Positions 12,001-21,443 of a stretch of 64,000 nucleotides of DNA are shown here, in pieces. This DNA comes from Meandrina meandrites. Its lineage: Eukaryota > Cnidaria > Anthozoa > Scleractinia > Meandrinidae. The notes below the pieces were generated by a model, which ran no database searches, was not told the origin of the DNA, and saw only the letters and a list, made by a program, of their open reading frames with translations. The stretch lies in NCBI GenBank assembly GCA_963693305.1, contig OY855912.1:5484501-5548500 (forward strand). Reading direction: 5' to 3'. The stretch's first letter is position 1. Each line of letters begins with the position of its first letter. The translations under genes and the position numbers were made by a program.

Positions 12001-14299
12001 AACGAGCGCTAAATCCCTACGAAATCTTTCTCTAAAGTAGCCCAAAATTGGACGACTGAACGCCGCCATCTTGGAGCTAGTAATGTATGCGTGACGTCAA
12101 CGAGTTCAGCCTGAAGTTTAGCGGGAAAATTTAAATACTCGAAACTCCTTGTTTCTTTTTAGTGGCTTTTGTTTGTCAAAATGCCTGTTTGTGCAGCTCC
12201 ATGTTTCTCAGAATTTCACCTTTTCTTTCCTTTCAGACAGGCATTTTGACAAACAAAACCACTTCAAAGAAACAAGGAGTTGAAGTATTTAAATTTTCCC
12301 GCTAAACTTCAGGCTGAACTCTTTGACGTCATGCATACATTACTACCTCCAAGATGGCGGCGTTCAGTTGTCCAATTTTGGGCTACTTTAGAGAAAGATT
12401 TCGTAGGGATTTAGCACTCGTTGGAAGCTGAAATTTTGGTGAATAACATATTTTTGTATAACCTTTTTATTGGCATAAAGAAAATAAATGGCCATTCTGG
12501 AGTGAACTTCTCCTTTAAAATTAAGCTCCCTAACATAATTATAAATATCCTTCTTCACTTTATGATATAAAGATGGAAAATATTGGGAGCTTGTATAATA
12601 TGAAGAAACAGGGTTCCATAGGATGGCACCTCTATGACCAATATTTTTAAGAAAATATGAGTTAAATCTAGGAACAATGATCTTATTGTTCCTTCTGAGG
12701 CTGTAAGTCACACAAGCTTTGGCTAATTTAACCACCCTGCAAAATTGTTTAATTAACTGGAGTTTGTTTAAGTAGTTTAGTGCATTCCATTTCTTATACT
12801 AGAAGACTTCAGCAGATGGCAGAATTTAGCAGTCCAATGTGCAGTTTTCTCATCGATCATCAGTAGCATTGCTTCGCACTTTGCCTATATGTCCTTGCTT
12901 ATTTTGTCCCACGTTCACAACATGCATATGGGGGTCCATGAAGGGTCCACCGACTGTCAACTGATGTATAAACCTACATATAATTTGGACATTAGACTAC
13001 CCACAGTACACAAGATCTGAAAAAAATAAATCATAATGTATAATAAAAGGCTTGGTGAACATACCATTTGAAGTTTCCACTAACTCCTGAATCATCCTTT
13101 TAAATCTCTCACATTCATTACTCCAAGAGTAAGTTTTACTGTAGTTCTCTTTGAGCAGCTTGGCACTATACTGTCGCTCTTCTGGACTTTGGTTGGACAG
13201 CTGTTGGATTCTTTGGGCCCACTCCCCAGCATCATCTGATTCAACAGTTACAGACTTCCCATCCTCTACTTCTTGCAAAGCCTCAGCTATTCCTGATTTG
13301 CCAGCAACAAGAACAGGTACACCAGCAGAAATGGCTTCCAGTGCAACCAACCCAAATCCTTCTGTGCGTGATGAAAGTGCAACCATTTCTGACTCGTGAA
13401 ACATCACCTTAAGTTTATCTTGTTCATTGCAATAACTGCGGATTGTTAATTGGTTGCGGCTTATGCATGTGTTGTCAAGAAACCATTGCTGAATTTTTGT
13501 GTGTTCACCAGATGGTGCACCAACAAATGTCAACTCAAACATCTTGGGATCAAGGGATCCAATGGCATTTGCAATAATATCATAACCTTTGAGGGTAAGA
13601 TCTTCAAAGCTTGCTCGACCAAACATGAAGACATTGAAGTCCTTTACCTGCACTGATCTGTCTTTGACCTGCTGTGCTGCTTCATCAGAAAACTTTTCTA
13701 AAATCCCAGGAGTGATGATCTCTACCTTAACATTTGGGAGACTTCTGCTGTACTTCTGTTGAAGACATGAACCCACAGCAACAACCAAATCTGCTGCTTT
13801 ACACAGCTCAATTTCACTTTTATGTTTCTTCTCATTTTCTTCGATTGCATCAAGAGAAGCACTTTGTGCTACTTTGTACTTTCCAAGGTCTTCACAAAAC
13901 ACATGAACAAAATGTACCCACTTGCACTTTGCAGTTTGAACAATGCAATATGCAGGAGTACCGAATTTTCTTCCATGGCCTATCACTATGTCAGGATTTG
14001 ATAGTTCCGGTGGTGGAATTTTCAACCAATCTTCGAGCAGTGATTAAATTCACTCCATGTTGTCTGGCATCTTCTCTGCACAACTCATCGCTTTGTGAGA
14101 CGTAGCAATGAACTTTGATGCTGTCACTCGCTATTTGTGCCAAATTAACAGCAAATTCTCTGTTGAAAGTGGACAGGCCACCCTTTGAAGACTTCCATTC
14201 ATCGCAAAGAAACATAACATTGATATTTGATAAGCTCCGGATTCTTCTGCCCTTCAACGTCACTTGCGGCATTTGATGTTTCAGTTTGCCTGCACGCCA
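4865..14299 (-). CDS. Left paralogue: TRADD-N-like/LRR gene with broken glycosyltransferase exon
   Basis: Gene-level entry. Exons on the minus strand, 5' to 3': 14299-13065 (GT4, frameshifted), 10048-9533 (TRADD-N-like), 7417-7322 (linker) and 6099-4865 (LRR and stop). Each boundary has GT-AG signals, every intron is phase 1, and order and phase match the right paralogue at 43113-54541. Because of the frameshift the full four-exon product is not open. A candidate alternative first exon at 11504-11360, also ending in phase 1, joins the last three exons into an open 663-codon protein. Likely role, by domain only, is an innate immune adaptor or receptor; the ligand is unknown. Whether the locus is a pseudogene or expresses the shorter form cannot be told from sequence. 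Confidence 0.7.
6472..6625. mobile_element. MITE, TIR CAGTGGCGGATCCAG, 5-bp TSD CTAAT
   Basis: A 15-bp terminal inverted repeat is perfect (6472-6486 and 6611-6625). It is flanked by CTAAT at 6467-6471 and 6626-6630. A second member of the family lies at 31233-31402. It sits in the intron before the left LRR exon. Confidence 0.8.
6626..6900. repeat. Degenerate GATTCCG/GACTCCG-rich repeat
   Basis: Repeated gattccg, gactccg and gcttatgactccg words suggest a decayed transposon fragment. No coding call is made. Confidence 0.4.
7322..7417 (-). CDS. Left paralogue linker exon, 96 bp
   Basis: Bounded by AG at 7418-7419 and a GT donor at 7320-7321 (minus strand), phase 1 at both ends. It aligns with the right-copy linker exon: both carry a His-Phe then an Ile/Val-Leu-Thr-Glu-Thr-Asp core and acidic residues. 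It is shorter than the right copy (96 against 141 bp). It joins the TRADD-N-like and LRR exons; no fold is recognised. Confidence 0.7.
7640..8112. mobile_element. Two-hairpin MITE (copy A), interrupted by a nested element
   Basis: The first part is a hairpin beginning aacaattattcac and ending gtgaataattg. The second is bounded by tagtatataccacacaag and cttgtgtggtatacta. The same composite occurs uninterrupted at about 30052-30356. A 159-bp element is inserted in the first hairpin. Confidence 0.75.
7692..7850. mobile_element. Nested 159-bp hairpin MITE with GATA target duplication
   Basis: Ends are tgttgtggttta and taaaccacaaca, with near-perfect inverted arms around a short loop. GATA flanks it (7688-7691 and 7851-7854) and appears once in the empty site of copy B near 30095. 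Related sequence lies at 45908-46037 and as a half copy near 23476-23519. Confidence 0.85.
8113..9532. other. Intron of left paralogue, no exon recognised
   Basis: AT-rich sequence between the linker and TRADD-N-like exons. I see no motif-bearing open frame and no clear repeat. Confidence 0.4.
9533..10048 (-). CDS. Left paralogue TRADD-N-like exon
   Basis: A 516-bp exon with an acceptor at 10049-10050 and a donor at 9531-9532 (minus strand), phase 1 both ends. The first part is polar and Ser/Thr/Gln-rich. The second half holds ENELFRLIAANYLQTTPP, then GSLLITVKC, LERLWEDYLFGHLGEVVQ and LKLKTTILEEEYKAY. The ITVKC strand, LWEDY helix and LKLKTTIL strand followed by a helix resemble the N-terminal TRADD fold, as I remember that family. 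TRADD-N mediates contacts with TRAF proteins. The right copy is clearly homologous. The TRADD-N assignment is by pattern and needs a profile search. Confidence 0.7.
10205..10340. repeat. Degenerate (GAGTTAGAAATTTC)n minisatellite
   Basis: Imperfect repeats of gagtt(a/c)gaaatttc. An inverted counterpart, (aactcgaaattt), lies at 10596-10650, so the pair could form a long hairpin around the intervening 250 bp. Confidence 0.65.
10490..10585. repeat. Tandem repeat with aaccgcaagcaaac core
   Basis: Four imperfect units of about 27-30 bp share aaccgcaagcaa followed by (a/c)agagtggaact. Confidence 0.7.
10879..11222. repeat. Perfect 172-bp tandem direct duplication
   Basis: Units 10879-11050 and 11051-11222 read identical. 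Each contains a piece resembling the gaggtgaataattgttttagt element seen elsewhere in the window. Either very recent or an assembly effect. Confidence 0.85.
11360..11504 (-). CDS. Candidate alternative first exon of the left paralogue
   Basis: An ATG at 11502-11504 opens 48 codons plus one base before a GT donor (aaag|gtac, 11358-11359). The phase-1 end fits the TRADD-N-like exon that follows. The peptide starts MILKAFRIDGKHGG and is not recognised. The frame stays open upstream to about 11550 without a Met. No homologous exon was found at the equivalent place in the right copy. With the last three exons it gives an open 663-codon product that bypasses the broken glycosyltransferase exon. It could also be a chance open frame. 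Confidence 0.35.
11812..12803 (-). mobile_element. LINE reverse-transcriptase C-terminal remnant, split by a MITE
   Basis: The minus-strand frame around 12735-12530 carries NALNYLNKLQLIKQ, then a stretch ending PRFNSYFLKNIGHRGAILWN, typical of the end of a CR1/L2-type reverse transcriptase polyprotein. The frame continues on the far side of the 614-bp TTAA element (11904 downward). Only the C-terminal end is present. Confidence 0.65.
11905..12518. mobile_element. 614-bp palindromic MITE with TTAA ends
   Basis: TTAA at 11905-11908 and 12515-12518 encloses two arms of about 280 bp in inverted orientation around a loop of roughly 45 bp (centred near 12215). Each arm contains a ccgccatcttgg or ccaagatggcgg YY1-like motif. 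It has interrupted a LINE reading frame. Confidence 0.85.
13065..14299 (-). pseudogene. Left paralogue glycosyltransferase exon, frameshifted
   Basis: A GT4-type (GT-B fold) glycosyltransferase exon, closely similar to 43113-44340. The N-terminal part (CDEWKSSKGGLSTFNREF) and the C-terminal part (EGFGLVALE, the E-x7-E donor-site motif) lie in different frames. A 26-bp gap at the junction 14030/14031 relative to the right copy causes the switch. The ATG equivalent to the right copy start (14297-14299) is also out of frame with the N-terminal domain, so an in-frame start would have to be the downstream ATG at 14270-14272. The donor at 13063-13064 is intact. The catalytic motif survives, suggesting a recent loss. 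Confidence 0.8.
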
Positions 14300-14450
14300 T
14301 TATGCGCACTAATAAGCTTTCTTTCACTAGTAAATGAACCCTACATTGTTGAACTGAAGAGCAGTTTCTTCGTTAACTCGACAGCGACATGTACATCTGA
14401 TTCCATGTCAGACAACGTAACAACTCACGGAAGGACTCACGGAAGTGGCC
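14300..14450 (-). promoter_or_regulatory. Duplicated 5' region of the left paralogue
   Basis: The sequence upstream of the left start (tagtgaaagaaagctta next to the ATG, and atggaatcagatgtacatgt near 14386-14405) is conserved upstream of the right copy (43016-43097). The duplication therefore included the 5' UTR/promoter. No core promoter motif is certain. Confidence 0.5.
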
Positions 14451-14571
14451 CGGAAGCCGGAAGATGCGAGATCTGCGAGATCCATCTGGTTTCTCATGCG
14501 GTTAATGCAAGTAATTTGGCCGTATGTGGTGTAACAATCATATAGTGCATACTACAGAGGGGGGTAAAACC

Positions 14572-14844
14572 TAGCCTGCAGTGCAGGCGTATTTCGTGAG
14601 CGCATTCGAATGCATTTTGATCGGGCGCCATCTTGGATTCTTACTCGAGAGAGGATTGGGGATAGGAAAAAAGTGTCCTAGGAGTCCTAGGATAGTAGGA
14701 GTGAGGCAGAAAAAAACACCCCCTCCCCCCTCTCGCTTTTCCTCGCTTCCAAGCCTCTCTCTGCCCTGGTGCCCTCATCCAACATGGTGGCGAATCTACT
14801 CGATCGCGAACTAATACTACGCGCCCCCACGCACTGCAGGCTAG
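14572..14844. mobile_element. hAT-like MITE, 273 bp, 8-bp TSD GTAAAACC
   Basis: Inverted termini tagcctgcagtgc and gcactgcaggcta. GTAAAACC occurs at 14564-14571 and 14845-14852, and an 8-bp target duplication fits hAT transposition. It carries gccatcttgg and ccaacatggtggc motifs. Confidence 0.85.
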
Positions 14845-14954
14845 GTAAAACCACTACGGCAAAAGGGCAAAATTTATTGGCCAATATTTCAACTAGCAGA
14901 GCTAGTCTTCTTCAGGGCCAGTACAATGCGATGTTACAGAGGGGGGCATTGGGG

Positions 14955-15069
14955 ATAGCCTCCCACGCAGTCCTTTTTAGGGGAGATCGGATTGCACTCG
15001 CTCCCCTAGCTGGAGGCCTTAGAGCGAGTGCAATCCGATCTCCCCTAAAAAGGACTGCGTGGGAGGCTA
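14955..15069. mobile_element. hAT-like hairpin MITE, 115 bp, 8-bp TSD CATTGGGG
   Basis: Arms of about 48 bp are near-perfect inverted repeats (atagcctcccacgcagtcc ... ggactgcgtgggaggcta). CATTGGGG flanks both sides (14947-14954 and 15070-15077). A second member lies at 50969-51064. Confidence 0.85.
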
Positions 15070-15089
15070 CATTGGGGGTTGCTGATATC

Positions 15090-15655
15090 GCAATACCGCA
15101 AAAAAAAAAAAAAAAAAAAAAATTGGAAAATACCGCAATCTCAGGTAAACCTGTATAACTGGCGGATTCGTTGGCACGAGGGCAACTGAAAAAAAAAGAG
15201 GCTAAAAACGAGCGGTGCGAACGTGGAAATAATGACAGTCAAAAGACTGTTTCATGATACTTCCGAAACGAGCAGAAACGGCTAAAAATGGTTGTAAATA
15301 TGTGAAGGAGACGTTTTTATACCGGCTATCGTCGATCACAATGCAATGAAAACGCATCCCGCAGGTCTAGAGAATACCGCAATATTGCAATTCAAGATAA
15401 AAGTTACCTCGTAATACCGCATAACTTAAAATTGCCCAATACCGCAAACCCCAAAGTCCCCCTCGTTCCCGGCCCTCGTTATAATCTATACTGTCTATAG
15501 TCGGGTTATCAAAAGTCGAGAGAGAACAAAGAATTACTTTGTGAACTGGAGGAAAACAACAGCGAATATATGATGAAAATGAAGGGAGCATTTCTTCCTC
15601 GAGAAAAGCCTGAAGATTGTCTCCGAGTCTTCTTCGCTTCCTTGAGTGACAGTGA
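15090..15655. other. Poly-A run and repeat-like spacer
   Basis: A poly-A run lies at about 15100-15121. Recurrent aataccgca words (near 15092, 15128, 15374, 15413 and 15440) point to decayed repeat DNA. No gene is supported. Confidence 0.4.
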
Positions 15656-15663
15656 CGGCTTCA

Positions 15664-16095
15664 CCCAGGAGGGGGCGGGGACTCCCATATGGAAGGGACG
15701 GGGATGTTCGTCATCTCGCTTAGGGGTGTAAATTTCGGATTTTGGTCTCGCTTAGGGTGTTCTGGGCAAAATGTCATTATTTTTAGCTGTCAAGGTCTCG
15801 TTTAGGGTTGCACGCGAAGAAATAACAAAAAAATAAAGAATTTTGATTCGTTATATTTAATCGACTCATATAAACAAAGTTTAATTGTTTTCCATAACAT
15901 TAATATCTAAAGTCAATGTACTTTTTATTTGTCTGTATTTTAAACTGGCCTCTTTTAGGGGTCTGCATAAGCTTCGGCCACGCCCAGATTGGTCTCTTTT
16001 AGGGGTTAAATTAAAATTTCCGACGAGCATCCCCGTCCCTTCGATATGGGAGTCCCCCGCCGCCCCCCCCCCCCCCCCCCCCCCCATCCCGGGGG
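15664..16095. mobile_element. GGACTCCCATATGGAAGGGACGG-type MITE, 8-bp TSD CGGCTTCA
   Basis: Inverted termini are gactcccatatggaaggg and its complement near 16040-16056, with poly-G and poly-C tracts at the tips. CGGCTTCA flanks at 15656-15663 and 16096-16103. A related copy lies at 44621-44929. Confidence 0.75.
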
Positions 16096-16114
16096 CGGCT
16101 TCATCGGGATTCGA

Positions 16115-16206
16115 AACCTTGGCCGCCGCGATACCAATCTCGTTCCCAGAGTCCACAGGCTCCACGGTCAGCGGTTTAGTCGCCGGGTGAAACTCTGGGG
16201 AAATGG
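16115..16206. repeat. About 85-bp repeat, inverted copy at 19168-19255
   Basis: The block containing ctcgttcccagagtccacag and ggtttagtcgccgggtg is the reverse complement of 19168-19255 with very few differences. It may be the edge of a transposon family or an inverted duplication around a promoter-like region. Confidence 0.75.
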
Positions 16207-16269
16207 AATTATTCGAATTAATTCGAATTTTTTTGATTGGCTGTTTCAATACAATAGCCTTCGAACTCA

Positions 16270-16403
16270 GACGTACTTCCGGAAGTTTCTTATGAAGCTT
16301 TAGCGGCCATTTTGCCGAGATTTTTGGAGTTTGTTCGTTTGTGTTTTGCAGTATCTTGGCCTTAAACTGCGATTTATGATGCCATTTCCCGTTTCGTTTT
16401 CAA
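16270..16403 (+). promoter_or_regulatory. Candidate promoter / 5' non-coding exon
   Basis: An ETS-like acttccggaagt (16274-16285) and a YY1-like gcggccattttgcc (near 16302-16315) are followed by a stretch ending ttttcaag|gtaggtaa, a good splice donor at 16404. This fits a transcription start and untranslated first exon, possibly of the 32-exon gene downstream. No transcript evidence is available. Confidence 0.3.
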
Positions 16404-16409
16404 GGTAGG

Positions 16410-17385
16410 TAAAAACTAGCTTAAGATTTTGGTATTCACCCATTTTTTACCCGCTTTTAATAGTATTTTCTTCGATCGAGGAGCTGGAAATTGTCTGATG
16501 TGTTTTTTATACAACTCCGATTTTTTGGTAAATTCTGGTGCTTTTCTAAGCGTAAATACATCCCAGCGACTGCATCTGTGTGCAACGCCGGCTGTTATCA
16601 GCTGTTATGCAGGAATATTGTTTATTTTGAAAATTATCGGACATTGATTATGTAGAGTATTTTTTGTAATAAAGGAAATTGAAAACTTCCATATTTGCCA
16701 CAGGGCATGCAACTGTTTATGAGAATTTCTTTAGACAGTTGGTAATGGTATGTGAAAGAATTGTGAACCACATTGAACCTTGAAAGGGCATGATATAAAG
16801 TTCAAACACCAGTCCTTACTTAGAAAACTGCACTTTGCTTGTTGATATACTTTTACAATGTTTACCTATTGGTCTCAGATGGAAAAGATATAACTCTCTC
16901 TCTCTCTTGGTTCCTACAATAATTTATTCTAAAATTACCCCTTTACCACCACCCCAGCCAAACCACCAACTGCTTAAGACTGTGGAAACCTGGATGGACT
17001 TATAGGCCACTAGGCTCAAATGAAGACTTAACCAAGAGTTGTGCTGTCCTATCATCCCCTATTGCAATTGTTACACAATCAATGTTTTAATTTATTTTTG
17101 CAGGTCCTGCAGTTGGCTAAATTACAACCAATAGACACCTATGTCCACCAACTGTAACATGAGAATAAAGTTGACATTTTTGCCACTCATTCTGACTGCT
17201 TATCATTTTGTGTTTTGTACAAGTTACTGGGTGGTGTTTATTCCAGCCCACACCTCTTGACAGTCTTGTGGAGTTTCAGGGGTCTTTGCAAGATATGTTT
17301 ATTTCACAAATACTTGTTTGGTGAATCTGCCGAATCAAATCAAATCTATATAACTTGCCAAAATAACCTGTAGTACAACAAACAA
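16410..17385. other. Spacer with (TC)n run, no gene recognised
   Basis: AT-rich sequence with a ctctctctctctc tract near 16892-16908. No supported exon is seen. Confidence 0.4.
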
Positions 17386-17387
17386 GA

Positions 17388-17660
17388 TGGCGGGCACAGT
17401 GGGCTAATGTAAGGCCCCACCACTAAACTTCGGATTGAATGGTCCAGGTTTCAAGCCCCAGCCAGGGTCATTGTGTTGTGTTCTGGAAAAGACACTTAAC
17501 TCTCAAATATAAATGGGTTCCAACAAATATACTTTTGGCAGTATTCCTGCAATGGACTAATATTCCATCTGGGGGGACAGGGGAAGAAGAGATATGCCTA
17601 GTCACTTAATGCTACAGAAATGGGGTAACACAACAAGCCATTCAAGCAATCTATGACACA
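17388..17660 (+). mobile_element. tRNA-derived SINE-like element
   Basis: It has a degenerate A-box region, a B-box-like ggtttcaagcccc and the downstream tcattgtgttgtgttct. It ends in a cagtattcctgcaatgga...attccat block. Related pieces are at 25290-25500 and 30728-30995. Confidence 0.55.
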
Positions 17661-18149
17661 CAAGCAGTATTTCTTGGGCTGTGCTGGCTGCATGCAGTTG
17701 GGCGTAGGCTATGTACAGAAAACCAATACCATATTCAACCAATATTCATATGGTAGCACTCAGTGAATGTTACAATTAGCTAAATCAGTTCAAAGAATCA
17801 CCCTTGGCGAACTTTAATTTCAGCAAAAATAAAGTACAATTACACTATATTCATAAATGCAAGGCCATATCTTTCTGATAAGTGACAGCATTTTATAAAT
17901 GCTTTAAACAGTCACTTTTATCTACAAATAGTTCGGTTAAAGGTAAAACAAATTCATCATTTGTCTAATGAGTTAGAACCGGACTTTAAAGAACTTTAAG
18001 AAGCTTTTGAAACAGCGTTGTCATAAACTTTTCATCGAAAACATTAGCTTTGTAAAAGAAGCATGCATGGTGTCACACAAGGATCAAGATTTCACATATT
18101 TTTAATTTAGTAATTTTCACCACATTTAAATCGATAATTGCATTTAGTT

Positions 18150-18284
18150 CATCACTTGTTTAGCATAATTTTTATATAATATTACTTGTACAATGTAGCT
18201 TTAATATAGGTCCACATCAGCCTTTGGCTTCCCTTAATTGAACCTATTTCAAATAAAGTATGTATGTATGTATGTAATGAGTTA
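18150..18284 (+). mobile_element. LINE-type 3' end with (TATG)n tail
   Basis: The segment ends gaacctatttcaaataaag followed by four to five TATG units, the pattern of a CR1/L2-like 3' terminus. No coding part is recognised upstream. Confidence 0.5.
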
Positions 18285-19150
18285 CAAATGCCAGAGGAAA
18301 TTTAAGTCATGACGAAAATGTACCGAGGAACTTCGTCAACAACAGAGGGAAAATGAATAAATTTGAGTAAATCTATCTAGAATATTTCTCGTTCTTTAAG
18401 CATGAGAAAAGCATGACTACGTTAGAAATCGGTGGGGGCAAACTCGGTGGGTGCGAAATCGCCGGTTGGGAGCGAAACCTGCATCATTCGTAAAACCGAT
18501 GACAAACGAGCAAGAAGTTCCATGGGATGACAACCAAACCGCTACATATCTGTTATTGCTACGGACCGCCAAAGTTCCAGCTTTTTTGGTGAAACCAATC
18601 TTGCAACTGTAGTCTCCCACTGTACAGTGGAAAATACGGCACATAATTGCTTACCTGCCTATTCGATCCGATTGCATTTCAATGAAAATTTGATTTTCGA
18701 AATGAGCTTTCGATCGGTGTGCAGTTGCTCCGTGCTCTCACGGCCGTCGTTTACAATGCTGTGTGTAAATGTAGATTCGACCACTGGCCTTCCTCGAAAG
18801 ATTTCTTCCAGAGAAAAAATACATTCGTATATAACTTGGCATTTACGACTCCCTTTGTTTACGTTTGTCCTCCAGGAGCTTACACAATCTGTAATGTTTT
18901 GCTTTCAAACAGCACTATCGATCTATCGCAGTTTTCCCGTTGAGCTGTTTTTTCTTCAAAGGAGCCTTTAAATCACCCATAAAAGCGTTGATCCACTTGA
19001 CTTTACGAGTTGTATATCGAGTCGTATGTCGCGATCGCGATCGAGGGAGTGGAGTTCTCAGATTTTTATACTGACCCCTGAGCCTTCGGTTTTTCCCGAT
19101 TTTTTCACTTCCGTTTTACTACCTAAGCATGCGCACAACAACCGGAACCC
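18285..19150. other. Spacer, no gene recognised
   Basis: Short open frames on both strands show no family motif. I see no structured repeat. Confidence 0.4.
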
Positions 19151-19167
19151 ATGAATTCGTGGGAAAA

Positions 19168-19255
19168 AAATTCCATTTCCCCAGAGTTTCACCCGGCGAC
19201 TAAACCGCTGACCGTGGAGCCTGTGGACTCTGGGAACGAGATTGCCGCGATACCA
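19168..19255. repeat. Inverted partner of the 16115-16206 repeat
   Basis: Contains cacccggcgactaaaccgct and gtggactctgggaacgag, the reverse complement of the block at 16115-16206. Confidence 0.75.
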
Positions 19256-19439
19256 GTGCGATCAGACCTAACAATTGAGCAATATAATGAAGCCAAACAT
19301 TGGAAGCAAGCTGATGAGTTCGCCCCGCCTCAAAAACTATGAACTGCCTCTGTTGCCGCGTCGACGCGACACATGCACAGCAGGCAGAGACAAAATTTCG
19401 CACAAAAAATTCCCGCCAAAAGTATTTCCCCAGTCTACC

Positions 19440-19613
19440 CACGTCCGTTACAAATCAAAGATGGCGGATATAGTTATGGCAACTGTGAGCCCGATCTAAG
19501 CGTTGTCAAGCCGATCTTAGTCTTGTAATTTGCCTTCACACCCAAAGACGAACCATGGATAAAACACTTTTATTTCCTCAAGATGTGACCTAATCACTGG
19601 CTTGACACTCAAG
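19440..19613 (+). promoter_or_regulatory. Candidate promoter and untranslated exon of the CCDC33-like gene
   Basis: A YY1-like aaagatggcgga (19457-19468) is followed by a stretch ending cactcaag|gtaagtg, a strong donor after 19613. The stretch has a 12-codon upstream open frame (ATGGATAAAAC...). The next supported acceptor downstream is the one that opens the first coding exon at 21844. Confidence 0.35.
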
Positions 19614-19619
19614 GTAAGT

Positions 19620-20970
19620 GATGTTTCATTTTGAAGAACTAAATTAAAAGCAAACGAGCAGTAAAATAATCAAAGTAGACTTAGCAAGGTAAACAACGCC
19701 CGATGAACGCATAAACTTCGCTAATCTCGACTTGCTTCCTGTCAAACATGTGCAGAGCTGTTTCCTCATTTGATGATGTCAGATCCATGTTTCTACCCAC
19801 TATTTGCGTGTGAGACGGTGTAAAAATTGGGAATTAAATTCACTCAACGTCATCGTATAAATTAGCTGATAGTTTCGTGTCGTCAGTGAAATTGTGTGAT
19901 TAATTGTGTTTCCACCATGGTGTTACTGAGGTTTAAAATGGAATGGTTGACCGATATACACTGTATGTAATTTCTAATGGTGGAGGTCCATGGCCAACTC
20001 TATGAGCTAAAATAATAAATATATTATACCATAGTTAACTACATGATTATACTTAACAAAGTTGAAGTGAAAGCAGCAGCAAAATAACCTTAGAGGCATT
20101 CCAGATGATGTAGAGTGCAGGCAATGATTCCAAATACCTTCAAACCTCAAAGATAAAAATTGCTGTAAGCCCCCAGGAAAGGTTCATATTTCACCCTTGG
20201 ATATGGCCAAAGATACTTAACCCTAGATACGCCAGCATTTTGGAGGGGTTGGCCCGTGAATGCCAGAGCAAATCATGTTCTCACATTTATACCACACTAA
20301 AAACATATGTTGAAATAAAATGTTTAATTCTACCTTCATGTTTTGGTCCAAGCCATCCAAAGCGACATATTCTAAGAAAGCAAGGGTTGAACTCTTTCCA
20401 TAGTCCAGAAAAAGCGATAGGAACCAAAATATATAGTGGTAAATCTAACATTTTTTGCAGACTTGTGATCCATGGGTGAGTCGAAGTCGCTCCACAATGC
20501 TGTATGATCGAAAGTAGATTTTGTCCTGTACTAACTTGCCGAAGCAAATTTATCAATTATCGATAGATGTTGAGGCCCTGAAGATCCCATTTCCATGATT
20601 TTCTTGTCTGGTTGTGTTCTGAGGATGCGTAAAATTCTGGGAGAAGAAATACATAACAAAATGGCCGCCATTTAATCTTCTTCTTTGCAAATGCGGACGC
20701 TCAAACTCGGGTGACTATCGGCTCCACGACTTGGAATACGACGGGTTGTCGAAGTTCACTAACGATCAATAGTACAGCAATTCCTATTGGATCAATGTGT
20801 TTCTGTGACTTAGCAACCAATCAAATTGCTCATTACAATAAATTACAATAATGGGCCGATTAGATTGGCCATGGCGAATCTAGGTGTTAATTCAATGGCC
20901 GATCTAATCGGCCCGTGGCGCATCTAGGGTTAAGTTGAATGGTATTAGAAAACACATGAGACTTCTTTGT
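19620..20970. other. Probable first intron, repeat-like in parts
   Basis: No coding exon is supported. A short gatctaatcggcc... inverted pair (near 20856 and 20901) suggests a small element. Confidence 0.4.
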
Positions 20971-20973
20971 TTT

Positions 20974-21443
20974 ATGCATCAGTCAATTCCAGCAGTGCCC
21001 ATCCCCCCCCCCCCCCCCCCCACCGGGCAACCGTGGGGCATTTCCTAATGTTGCCCATCCCGAGGTTGGGGCATTTGACATGTGGTTTCGAAACCGTGGA
21101 GTGAGTCGCGTATTCGTGATGGAGGCGTTTATAGGCCAAGATGTGGACTAAGTTGCAGATTAGTTAGTCCATGAAGGACTCGTGGATGTTCGTGGATGTT
21201 TTTAAAGGTATATTTTCTCAATTTTAGATATTTCTTCATTGCTAAGAAGCAACAACTTGTATTATATTCTTATATCACCTATCGAGAGATTGAAAACAAT
21301 CAACCCGGGAGCGGGGCATTTGCCCGGTCCCTTCATCCCCACCCCGGGGAATTTGTCAATTTTTTTAAAGAAATGCTAATGCCCGGGGGTTAGCCCGGGA
21401 GGGGGGGGGGGGGGATGGGCACTGCTGGGATTGACTGATGCAT
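20974..21443. mobile_element. MITE with long GC-rich inverted ends, about 470 bp
   Basis: Termini atgcatcagtcaattccagc and the inverted (c)cagcagtgcccatcccc arms extend about 46 bp, with poly-C on the left and poly-G on the right. Internal ggggcatttg words recur. It has no coding capacity. Confidence 0.75.

Noticed and set aside
15881..16249. Gly-rich protein with a GGGGGGG tract
   Set aside because: Overlaps the poly-C tip of a MITE and the inverted 85-bp repeat; not a gene.
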